64,000 nucleotides of DNA from Nymphaea colorata (lineage: Eukaryota; Streptophyta; Magnoliopsida; Nymphaeales; Nymphaeaceae), in contig NC_045142.1 in the NCBI RefSeq assembly GCF_008831285.2, forward strand, positions 25,061,876 to 25,125,875. The letters are read 5' to 3'. Shown piece after piece: positions 12,001 to 21,923 of the stretch. A program made the translations under genes and the position numbers. Under the pieces are notes generated by a model. That model did not search any database. It was not told where the DNA came from and saw only the letters and a list, made by a program, of their open reading frames with translations. Every line of letters starts with the position of its first letter. The stretch's first letter is position 1.

Positions 12001-13113
12001 AACTCCATCTGGATATGTAACGTCATGCTATTGCCCCCTTTTCTTGCTTTCTTTCTCCATGCATAGTCAATGGCCTTATATTTAAACATTCTGCTTGAAG
12101 AAGAATATGGAATGTGAACATAACCCTGCGGTTCTCACAATTGTCACCCCTTCCCCTCTTCCCCAATTGTTTCTTTTCCTTTTAAAGTTGTATTGTTTCC
12201 TGTTTATAGATGAGGGCTTGAGCGGGAGGTTGGGGTTGGTGGAAATGCATGCTACTCTTTTGGTTGTGGAGGTATGCTGGTTCACAACACGAGCAACTTT
12301 GGCAATCAGAAATGAAGCTTAACACTTGTCATTTTTGTTACAATGGCGTGATTATATAGGGGTTAAATGACACGAGGAATGGATGGATGGCAATACGGAA
12401 GTGGAGTTGGGACTTTGCCAATTTAGGTGTCTTCACGAGGGATGGATGGATAGCAATACGGAAGTGGACTTGGGACTTGCCAATTTAGGTGTCTTTCATC
12501 TTCGTGCTAGGAAGGAGTCAAGCTCAGGACTGCCGTCATACTGGGAGATGTTCCTGTCTTTTCCTTCTCTTCACTAACTCTGTTGTTTCTCAAAAAAATG
12601 AGTGCGGATATTCGTATGCAGCTGATTTATTTACTAACTAGATCTGTGACTAAGTCTGTTATTTTGTTTGGTGAATGCTAACATATATGTTCTGTGACTT
12701 CTGTCCTTGTTCAAATTGTTGATGAGGCATCAAGGCTTTTGGATGAAGGTGCTAAAGCTTCTCTATTGATGTTTTATTTGGTTATTTTATGGAACTTTTG
12801 CAGATCAAGATCCAGGTCACGATCTCCATTCACCTCTGTAAGTGACCGTCAAGAAAGTCTCCTCTTCTCCGTCTTTTATTTTTCCCCTGGGAATGTTTCT
12901 TAAGTGTGGTTTGGCTGTCTCAATAACACAAGAAAGCAAAGGCCAGCCATTGTCCTAGAAGAACTCAGAGTTTATCCTGCTTTTTTTGCCTGCTGTTTCC
13001 TGGACTTTGCTGCCTACTCTTTTCTCTCTCAGCATGTTTTATTGGTTACATGTTAAATTTCTTTTCAGGCAAGATCTTACAGGAAGCGATCTGTTGGTTC
13101 AAGAGATGATTAA
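6025..13113 (+). CDS. SR30: SR splicing factor, SF2/ASF type (SR30-like)
   Basis: Twelve coding exons: 6025-6111, 6214-6279, 6376-6450, 6642-6753, 7139-7185, 7284-7341, 9123-9172, 9734-9790, 9878-9993, 10267-10371, 12804-12837 and 13069-13113. They join in frame to 283 residues, and every intron is GT-AG. RRM1 covers about residues 8-79, with RNP2 IYVGNL at 9-14 and RNP1 GYCFIEF at 46-52. A Ser/Gly/Arg linker leads to a second pseudo-RRM carrying the signature SWQDLKD at 124-130. An RS domain follows from about 191 to the end. The linker and RRM2 resemble Arabidopsis SR30 more than SR34. The protein selects splice sites and recruits the spliceosome in the nucleus. Introns 6 (7342-9122) and 10 (10372-12803) are far longer than the others. 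Long introns in plant SR genes are known sites of autoregulated alternative splicing. Confidence 0.93.
10372..10505 (+). repeat. 61-bp tandem duplication that copies the exon-10 splice donor
   Basis: The first bases of SR30 intron 10 (gtactcttg.ataa.tatc, then cttttagtttcttgtagtta, then atagatgttatg.tgatatgaa) are repeated at once from 10433, with a roughly 10-base insertion. A third partial gtac follows the second copy. The duplication therefore offers two identical GTACTCTT donors 61 bases apart. Confidence 0.85.
12374..12498 (+). repeat. 63-bp tandem duplication in SR30 intron 10
   Basis: Two adjacent copies, 12374-12436 and 12437-12498, differ at only a few positions. Each begins gagg(a/g)atggatggat and contains caatacggaagtgga and gccaatttaggtgtctt. 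The repeat lies in the long intron, about 300-430 bases before the exon-11 acceptor. Confidence 0.85.
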
Positions 13114-13928
13114 TGTTCTTGATGGGTAAGATTTATTGAACCAGGCTTCAAGTTTGACTTTTGAGTTGAAGGTTGGAGTTTTGAGCAGCAGTTCTTGCAA
13201 ATACATACAGTGGGAAGATGATGCAGTTGAATCTCTCAACTAGGAAAGTTTTTGGATCCATGTATCTCATACAGTATTTCATGGACAGTTGTGTAGGGCT
13301 GTTAAATCAACTAAATACTGTTTGTTGTTCGTGTAGGTTTGTTTTATCAACTAATTACTGTTTGTTCCTATTCCATACTTTCAGTGTTGAATGCTAGAGC
13401 AGTTCATTATGGTTATTATCCTATCATGCATCACTTTATACGCTGATATTTCATAGAGATCCCATATCCGATGGTTTGCCTAATTATGTCCCTGGCACTC
13501 ATTCGGCCGCCATAGTTTCTTGCACATTGTCGTTGAGATCTTCTGCGTTCTGCAAATTTTCAGCTCAACTTTTCAGGAGATAGACCTTCGAGTTGTGTGC
13601 GCATGCACCAAAGGTGTTGGGGGTATTTTTGAATTTTTTTATAAAGTAGTAGATATTTTAGAGTTTTTAACTTTTTCACAATGTTTTTCTATCTTTTTAA
13701 AAAGACTTTTTATTTTGTTTTGACAGAGTATTTTGATCATTGCACACTCCTGTGCACTTTTCATGCACTGCGCATAAGCAGCTTCATAGCCCTTCATGGT
13801 TTGTAGATTTCATTTAATTTGCATGCTTTTACTCTACATGTTTTACATTGAAATGATCGAGTCTAAGCTGCTTCGGAGCAATTGAGATATCTCTAGCAGC
13901 TGGATTGGTCTATCTAGAGATAAATGTT

Positions 13929-14270
13929 ATGGATGTGTATCTGATGTGGGTACAGCCACATTCTTATTGGTCAGCCACGCTGGATCCAGTGTTGAATTTG
14001 GATATGGATGCAAACGCAGCACTAATGCAAAATATGAACATGCATATTCATCTCCCTGGCTGGGCTGTATCTGGGTGCATGCAAGCCGAGGAACTGTTGA
14101 ACCAAAGGCTGATTGACGTGCGACACGACACCAGTAGAATGGCCAGCTCCCATACTGAATTCCTGAGATTCATGCGTCAAAACGGATTGAGAACAGTAGG
14201 GCTTATTGGCGAGACCTCCCTCCCTGAATATGCATTGTCGCTTTTTCTGGAACTCGGAGTAAGGTCGTAA
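13929..14270 (+). CDS. small unrecognised ORF, 113 residues
   Basis: An open frame from ATG 13929 to TAA 14268, about 800 bases after the SR30 stop on the same strand. The composition looks protein-like: balanced amino acids, a Met/Asn/His-rich stretch near residues 30-43, and a C-terminal half containing LRFMRQNGLRTVGLIGE. I do not recognise a family. It could be the last exon of an unannotated gene, since AG acceptors lie at about 13950-13970, or part of an extended SR30 3' transcript. No signal peptide or transmembrane segment is evident. Confidence 0.35.
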   Translation: MDVYLMWVQPHSYWSATLDPVLNLDMDANAALMQNMNMHIHLPGWAVSGCMQAEELLNQRLIDVRHDTSRMASSHTEFLRFMRQNGLRTVGLIGETSLPEYALSLFLELGVRS

Positions 14271-14887
14271 GTGATTGGATCCGCCTGATGGTTTTGCGAA
14301 TTATTATCTGTACGATTTATAACCCGTTTGTGCCTTGTTATTGGTTTCTTACAACAATAGCTTTGTTACAAGTTCCATTTGCATGTTGAAGGGTTCATAA
14401 TTCAATTCCATGTGCAGCGATTGCGTGAAAATGATTTGCCATAAACATACAATATATTACGCATTTGAAATATGAAAATGGTCCCATTCGATCTCCGAGA
14501 CAATGTCTATATGGTGATTACAGAATGGCGCTATTTCGAGATAATAAACAACCATGCTAACTTGGCTACGTTAACTTTATAATAACGCATCTTCGTCAGC
14601 TTGCACCAAGTTGTGTTATATTTTCATCTGATTTCAATTGTAAACGCACTGGGGCTCACTAAAACCACAATAAAACCATGCAAGGCAACAAAAGCAGGAG
14701 TATCACCGGGTGAAAAATCAACACTAAAGCTGTAAAGCATCGAGCTGTTAAGCATTATCAGCTCCAAATAATATAGAACTATATTATTCCCTTTTGCAAA
14801 TATAGAAAGCAAAAGCTACTCGCCAGGCCACGGTAGAGAGGAACCAAATTCAATCATCTAACACACACGTGTACATGGACGCATGCA

Positions 14888-14924
<37 letters not shown>
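14888..14924. repeat. compound (CA)n(GA)n microsatellite
   Basis: About 20 bases of alternating CA pass directly into about 18 bases of GA. It sits in the spacer between the convergent SR30 and ESP1 genes. Apart from this, 14271-15354 shows only the presumed ESP1 3' untranslated region. Confidence 0.9.
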
Positions 14925-15354
14925 GTCCACCTGACTTGAAACTAAAGGTCAGATATCTTCTTAAGAATGCCGTTGCAACCAAACTGTTTCCAAACGACCT
15001 ACTGAAAAAAAAAAGGAAAAACCATTTGCAAGCCCCAATGCTGAATCTGTCCTCCAATCCCCCAGAAAATACACATTGCGAAGAGCATAATTTCCTCCAT
15101 AACAGAAAGTGAACATATATTTGGTTGGGCCAATATTTCTTTTCTCTACGACCATCTGACAAGCAGAACTGAATATGATGTCAGTATGTCACCCTACATA
15201 AACTACCAATATGCTTCAACTGTCATTTATCAAGAAAGGGATCATGAGCACACCTTGCAGAAAGCAATAATAAAGAAAAAAAAGCTTTCAGACAATATGG
15301 TGGCTTGAAAATGCAGTTGAGGTCTTGTATGAACACTACGAGCTCATTTTCACG

Positions 15355-17645
15355 TCAAACAGATGTAGTGCTGATATCTTGCAACCGCAGCATCTGCTGC
15401 AGCTGAAGTACTTGTTGTCTCTGCTCTGGTGGAAGAAGATTGATCTGTTCTGGCGTGAGGCTCATCACTTGCTGAAGTAACGCCTTTTCAATCTCAGGAG
15501 ATAACTGCACACCGAATAGCATCACAGAAGTGTTAAGAGAATTGGCTATGATGCATAACACCCACACCCTGCATAAAGCCAAATTAGTGAGTGAAACAGA
15601 TCACCTGTGAAGGACGAGCAGCTTGGCCAATTGCGCCCATCTGACCTGCCACTGTTGCTGGTGCGCCTGGCAGCTGAACACCACTTATGGAACTCTCAGG
15701 AGCAGCAGACATCCAAGGAACTCCAGATCCTCTCTCGATTTGCATTGAGCTAGTATTTTGACTCCCTAGATCACCGGTGATATGTGAACCTACCTGAGAA
15801 CAATACCACATTCAGATTTTCAGAAGAACTAGCATTCATCACTGATTCACTCTTCCAACGAGGTGCAGGACACAATACCCAATTCCCATTACCCAATTCC
15901 CACTCTATGCAGACCATAAAGAGGCCCCAGTATACCATGATGCTACAAGAAAACAGCTTTAGGATGGACCTGATGTGGCTTCATAAGGGGTGGTTGACCT
16001 GGCAAAGTGGGTGGTCCTTGTGGGAATGAATTCCCCAGGCTACTTGGAGCGCCGATACCTGCCTGTGAAATATAAATCACAAGTCAAACATTTTCTCATT
16101 TAAAAGAGAAGCATGAATCGTGATCAAATAAAAAGGTAACCTGATATAAGGGTTGTGAAAGCTGCTGAGGTGCATTTGAGGATTGAAAACCATAAGTTGG
16201 AGGCATAGGAGGCTGCAGCTGGTGAGGAAATGGCTGCATGGATGGCCTTGGTTGTTGTGGCAGGGGTGGTTGGTGTAGAGCACCTGGATTCAACATTGGT
16301 GGCTGTAGCTGGCTAGAGAGAACTTGAGGTTGAAGAACAGTTGACTGTGAGGCAGCATGATGTGATAAAATAGGCACATTAGAAACCTGTGAGGGCTGTG
16401 GAAGAGAAATTGAGCTTGTCTGGACATTTAAGTTGGTCTGAGCATGTTGAGCTGCCTGTACTGGCTGGATTGGAGGGGTCAACAAAGATGATGACATTGG
16501 AACAGATGATTGCACTGAAGGTTGCTGTCTATTCTGAACCTGTGGCTGAGATGTGCTGGATTGCCCCTGTACTGCAGCGTTAGCAGAAATGGAGGGCCTG
16601 GCTTGTGCACTTGACTGTAGTCCAAGTGATGAAGATTGTTGTGGTTGCTGAGATGCTGCCTGCGGGATATTTGGCATCTAAAAAGATGGAATTTCATTTA
16701 GGTATACTGAGAAGGAAGAACAAAAAGGAAAAGGGCATGATGATGAAGACAATGAAGAAGCAATGAGGTGGAGGGGCATACCACTTGTGGAGGTTGGACC
16801 ATACCAAGCATGATCTGGGCCTGAAAAGGATAAAATTAACATTATAAGACTGTTGATAGGCTCATGTCATGATAAGAATATGTACAAACTAGAAAAATAA
16901 TATTAGAAAACTAAGAAAATAGCTATTGAATATAGGAATTCGCTATGCAATTATAAATAATAAATATTATCATAATGACACTATATGGTGCATATCTCCA
17001 TTAGAAGATGACAATCAAGTAATGATCCCCCGCAACTCATCCATGGTACCCAGTGAAAATCTTGGTCCACGAAAAACAACATAAAGTACAGCAAAGAAAG
17101 GCAGTTTCATTAGACATTAATGATATAGACAGAAGTTATAGCATCAAATGCCAAAACATTTAAAGAGATAAGTCCACCTCAAGATTGAAAAATTGGCATA
17201 TTTTTAGTTCATCTTGCAGCTCATTAGTATGTAATGCCTAAAAGACATAGTAATAATTATATTGCCATTAAAGTTCTTTCATAAACTAATGAAGGGGACA
17301 CAACACGCAAACCAAAGAGAAGAATGTCATAGCACTATAACCGGTGGAGGGGCACCTGAAATAAAGCCTTTGTCAATGAAGGATTTGCAACCAAAATTTG
17401 CCGGGCTTGAGAAGGATTCTGCTCAATCAGACTCTGCAAACAAAAGAGAGAGAAAAAAGTCAAATACCACACAATGGCTGATTACTCATGCCTAACAATT
17501 TATAAACTTGAGAATTAGCTACCTTCATTTGAGACATAACATCATAAAGCTGGTTCTTTGACATGCCTGCAAGATGAGCTGTAAAACTATCACCAGCATT
17601 TTGTTTCTGAGAAGCAGAGAAGTTCACCCCCACATTGGCAGCCAT
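15355..17645 (-). CDS. ESP1: ESP1, CstF64-like 3'-end processing protein without RRM
   Basis: Seven coding exons, read leftward: 17523-17645, 17356-17433, 16782-16820, 16141-16677, 15970-16062, 15605-15793 and 15355-15504. All join in phase 0 to give 402 residues, close to Arabidopsis ESP1 (about 390). Residues about 20-95 form the CstF2 hinge, with [15 protein letters not shown] at 27-41 and [11 protein letters not shown] at 66-76; this region binds CstF77 and symplekin. A long Pro/Gln/Ser-rich region follows. The last 50 residues are the CstF C-terminal three-helix domain, with [17 protein letters not shown]. Canonical CstF64 starts with an RNA-recognition motif. Here the reading frame opens directly before the hinge, and no RRM exon is seen upstream to 19 kb, as in ESP1. 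The family acts in mRNA cleavage and polyadenylation and in limiting RNA silencing. Confidence 0.92.
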
Positions 17646-19300
17646 TGTTACGACACTTGTTTAGGTGATTAAAATACACTGCAGCAGCAATCAAGCAATA
17701 CCAAATTAAAAGAGGAATTGGATGGATCTATGTGTGTAGGTATTTCCATGGAGTTGGAAATTTTTATCCAAAAAATAAAGATCCTTAGTGTAATATATAC
17801 CTAGTAATTTCAGCAAAAACAGGGTGAGTCGAACATGCCATGAAATGAACAACAAAAGTGGGTTTGTCCCAAAAGGTACCCATCACTTCTAAATTCTTCA
17901 ATAGCAATGAGGGAACAAAACATTGCAACTGATGACAAGATTTAATATTGCTGCTGATGACATGATTTTAGATTCTTGTATCCATATTACTTTTTAAAGC
18001 CACTGACATAATTTTTTATTTTGCTTTGGCATGCAAATGTGGCAGCCCATAGTAGGGCTTTTGCAATATTGATACCCATAATCTAATGCTTCTGAAGGGG
18101 AGCACAGCCAAATTCAAGTCTAGTGGTGCAGGGACCTCGCAAAAAGAAAATGCACTCATGCAGGAGCTGTGGCCATGTTTCCTTCATCTTTTGTTTTCCT
18201 GCATGCCGAGTTAACCATGATCTTTGAGCTTTAGGAAGCTGATCATGTGTTTTTCGCCGATTTCCATAACGTTCAAACCCTCAGTATCAGTGTTATAGTT
18301 TAACTTTAACCAATTAAACTGTAAGTCTCTAAATGCAATTCACTTACTTCAGGGAAAATAGAAGGAAATAGAAGATATATGCTCTATCGGCTTCTTCAAA
18401 TTTCAGGGAACTCCAAATCCATAGAGGCATCCTGCGAGAAGTAAACTATCATTTGCGACTCAGACAGCCAACTTTGTTTCCGTCTTCTACATGGAAGGGC
18501 ACTCTTTCTCCAGAATTTGAAATGACCAGCTGTTTGCCCATACGATGAAGAAGGCACTAAGGAGCTAATTAACTATAATTAATTTTAGTATTAAAAGCAA
18601 AAAGCCAAAAACACACGGAATCGCTTGCTCACAAGGTGAGATGCAATTAAATTTGTTGATCTGTATACCATGCAGAAGTTGCACAAATTGGAACAACCGA
18701 AGGAATTCTTCATAAACATATCAAACATATATACACTCTTGATGAATACACATGCTCAACATACTGTCCAACATTTCCCTACAGAAAATACTTACGATAT
18801 AGAAGATGCATCAATTTTCATTCATCAAGAAGCTAACTTAGGAAAATAATTAACATATAAGTGCACCAAGACACATTGTAATAATTCCCCCAATTTAAAA
18901 AACAGGGAAGAAGATATTTTTCTCAAGCCAAATAAATTAAACGATAAGCAAAGAAAGCATGACCAATCTAAATAAAATTCCAAAGACCACACAGGCACAC
19001 AGACAAGCGTACAAAGTATGTCCTCCATGCGTTGCTACATGTTTGGATACATATGAAAATTATATCGGGTTCTGCATTTAATTTAGTTTGATTTAATTTT
19101 AATTCAGCTCATTATTTGTATTATTCTCCAGCCTCGACTGGTCGATTCCTTCTTCAGATTCTTCTGGAATTTCCTGTTGTGTAGTGAAGAAAACGCTGAA
19201 AAGCGTCTTCAATTCTCTCGGTTTTGTTTACTGCATTTCTTCTTTTGCATCTTACACCTCTGCAACTATTCTGTCTGCTTTGTTTTGCCCGCAATCTCGA
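17646..19300. other. upstream region of ESP1, no gene seen
   Basis: This is ESP1's promoter and 5' leader side. Reading frames are short and unlike any protein. Composition is AT-rich without obvious repeats until the GA-rich block that begins near 19300. Confidence 0.4.
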
Positions 19301-19304
19301 CAGA

Positions 19305-19466
19305 GAAAGGCACCACAATCGCCGTCCCTCAATCAAGACATGAAGAGAGAAAGACGGGGTGGGGGAAAGAGAGAAAGAGAAAGGCGCGACACTCGCCGAC
19401 CCTCACCTCCATATCGACAAAGAGAGAGAAAGAGGCATGGAAGTCGTCGGCCCTCCTTCTCCACTC

Positions 19467-19503
<37 letters not shown>

Positions 19504-19640
19504 CTGCAGTCGCAGCCCGATGGTCCTCAATCTCGACAAGGAGAGATAGAGGGGCCCGGCGGTCCGGCCCTCACCTCAAGAGACTGAGTGAAAGATGCTC
19601 GGCAGTGACCGGAGAGAGGAGCAGCCGTCGCCGGCCCTCA

Positions 19641-19675
<35 letters not shown>

Positions 19676-19830
19676 CCTGAGTGAGCGACGCTGGGGGTTA
19701 CGGTCGATGGCGGCGGATCTCCGGCGTGGCGGTGGTAGATATCTGCCGGTGAAGGGCTTCGCAGGCCACGGGCCCTCAATCTCGACGGCGAGAGAGAGAG
19801 AGAGAGAGAGAGAGGCGACGCGTTCTCTCT
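19305..19830. repeat. GA-rich minisatellite, degenerate units
   Basis: About seven irregular units of 60-95 bases. Each has a GC-rich core resembling (g/t)cgccgg(c/a)ccctcaatctcgac followed by a (GA)n run. Pure GA runs are at about 19470-19500, 19645-19671 and 19790-19814. The open frames here encode only Arg-Glu repeats and are products of the repeat, not genes. It separates the divergent ESP1 and EID1 genes. Confidence 0.75.
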
Positions 19831-20381
19831 GCTTCCCGAAAGCCGGTCAAGCTTCCGAGAATCGCTCTTTTTTCCAGTCTTAGACCCAAACTTCTATTTC
19901 CAAAAATACCCTTCAATGCACACATGTTCGCTTCCCCACCTTCCTGCAGTCATGCCAACCACGGAACGGGAAAAGAGACGGAGATTTCTCTCTTTCTCTC
20001 TCTCTCGTTCTTTAATTTTCGGTAGTTCCTCTTCGATTCATTTCTGCGCTGCGAAGTTTCTGATATTCAGAGATCAACATAAGCGAAAACAGTAGCTCAA
20101 TTGTTTCCAGGCAAGATTTCCGACTGCCCAATTTCTGTAAGTATCTTTCATTTTTTTCTTCTCTGAGAAATCCGGACATTGCATGGTCTGTATCGGAAAA
20201 GAGTGAGGACATCGTGAGGGCAACGGGAGTTGAAGAGAAGAAAACGCGTCAATTTTTTTGGTGAACGGAGGTTGTTAAGAGTATTGCTTTTGATTATAGC
20301 TAGCGATTTACTTTTTGGCCCGTGTGTGTGTGGAAACCCTAGATTTTGATACCTAGAAGAGAAACTCGGAGCTCAAATGGA

Positions 20382-20572
20382 GAGAAAGGGGATAAGCAGT
20401 TGCATTTCTCGAAAGGATTAGGCACCTTGTGAAACTCATTTCGTCCAATTTTCTCAGTTTTCTGGTCATTTTCCTGAGAAAGGGGATAAGCAGTTGCATT
20501 TCTCGACAGGATTAGGCACCTTGTGAAACTCATTTCGTCCAAGTTTCTCAGTTTTCTGGTCATTTTCCTGAG
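20382..20572 (+). repeat. 94-bp tandem duplication in the EID1 leader
   Basis: The segment starting gagaaaggggataagcag at 20382 is repeated from 20476 with only two or three mismatches, and the start of a third copy follows at 20570. It lies 270-460 bases before the EID1 start codon, within the likely transcribed leader. Confidence 0.9.
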
Positions 20573-20843
20573 ATCCTGGATTCACCAATTTGGACAGCCA
20601 AAGCCTAGACTGCAACTCTTCTGTCTTGGAGGTTCTACTGTAGACTCTTGAATGATTATTTCAACTGTGACGGAGAAAAAGAAAGCAGGAATCGATAGAA
20701 TTTGTGCGGCATCTCTCTTCCAGAGTGTTGAAACTTCTCTTTTTGGAAGAGGAGGTTGGTAGCTAGAGAAGATTGTGATTTGAGGATCCAAGAACAGGAG
20801 GAAGAAGCGAAAATTTGAAATTGCTAAGAAATATTTCGAAACC

Positions 20844-21923
20844 ATGCCGGCCTTCTCAGATCTCTCGGACGACATCCTCCTGAACGTATTCTTCAAATTG
20901 GAGGATGACCCACGTCACTGGTGCCGTTTAGCCTGCGTGTGCACTCGATTCAACGTCCTCATACGTTCTGTGTGCTGCAAGACTAAATGCTCATCCACCA
21001 TTCCTTCCATTGTATCCAATCTTTTGCACAGCTCGAGTTCTCAACTGATCACTCTTTTTCCTCCCGCTTCTGCGGATTGTGATGGTGGAGGAGATACGAT
21101 TCAAGAAATTAGGACCGAGCCACCTGGTTGGTGGTCTTCCCTTCAGAAGGTGAACGTCTGCTGCCCGGGTCTTCACCACGCGGGCGTTCTTCTTGATTCC
21201 TGTGACTTCGGATTGGAGAGAGCGATTGGTTCTGATCATAATTATGCTGTAGTTCAGAGTAAACCCTATGGTTCTAAACAAAGTGAAAGGTCCAGTGATT
21301 CAGCTAGCTCCTCATGTTCCTCTGGTGGAAGTAAGTGTTGGTCCTTATTTGATGATCTCTTATTTGACACTATTTATGATGAATCTGAATGCAGCGATAT
21401 GAATGATGGTTCCTGCAAAAGTAGTCTAATTCAATCAGATAGAAGCTCCAAATTGGAAGGCAAGGTAGCGGGGTTTGATGACTCAGAGATTAGCAAATGT
21501 GATTTGAAAAGGAGGAAGAAATTTCGATCTGTAGATGCGCATTTGGCAAGTGGAGTTTGGAATTTGAGCAGAGAACAAGGAAGTAAGCTCTTGGCTAGCA
21601 GGTTTAGGGGTGATTGTCTTTACATTTGTGATTGGCCCGGCTGCGAACATGCCGAGGAGAGGAGGAACTATAAGCTCTTCAGAGGTGTCTTTAAAAATTT
21701 CAAGAGGTCTAGAGTGTGGAGGAGTATCAACGATTCAAAGGCTAAGAAGGTTGGGCTAAATTGTGCATTCTGTTCATGCGAAGGCACCTGGGACTTGCTC
21801 TCTTGTTTCTGCTTGAGAAGGCAATGGGAGTACCATGAAGATGGGGAACCAGTTGTGCGTGCATATGTATGTGAGAATGGGCATGTTTCTGGTGCATGGA
21901 CTGACAAGCCTCTATATACGTAA
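20844..21923 (+). CDS. EID1: EID1, F-box protein of phytochrome A signalling
   Basis: A single-exon gene for 359 residues; Arabidopsis EID1 is about 335. The F-box lies near residues 5-45 (LSDDILLNVFFKLEDDPRHW, then LACVCTRF). A conserved middle region has CCPGLHHAGVLLDSCDFGLE. The C-terminal half contains LSREQGSKLLASRFRGDCLY, RNYKLFRGVFK.FKRSRVWR and a closing GEPVVRAYVCENGHVSGAW. This C-terminal block is characteristic of EID1 and EID1-like (EDL) proteins; the strong match in the middle favours EID1 itself. The serine-rich stretch at about 150-165 and the acidic segment after it are variable. In the family the protein joins an SCF ubiquitin ligase in the nucleus and dampens phytochrome A far-red responses. 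A long pyrimidine-rich leader starts near 19980. Confidence 0.93.
   Translation: MPAFSDLSDDILLNVFFKLEDDPRHWCRLACVCTRFNVLIRSVCCKTKCSSTIPSIVSNLLHSSSSQLITLFPPASADCDGGGDTIQEIRTEPPGWWSSLQKVNVCCPGLHHAGVLLDSCDFGLERAIGSDHNYAVVQSKPYGSKQSERSSDSASSSCSSGGSKCWSLFDDLLFDTIYDESECSDMNDGSCKSSLIQSDRSSKLEGKVAGFDDSEISKCDLKRRKKFRSVDAHLASGVWNLSREQGSKLLASRFRGDCLYICDWPGCEHAEERRNYKLFRGVFKNFKRSRVWRSINDSKAKKVGLNCAFCSCEGTWDLLSCFCLRRQWEYHEDGEPVVRAYVCENGHVSGAWTDKPLYT

Noticed and set aside
16389-16697. Alternative frames in the ESP1 Pro/Gln-rich exon
   Set aside because: The ESP1 frame joins seven exons in phase and matches the family; the others do not.
19177-19883. Overlapping open frames rich in Arg-Glu in three frames
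   Set aside because: They are produced by GA repeats; all frames are equally open and none resembles a protein.
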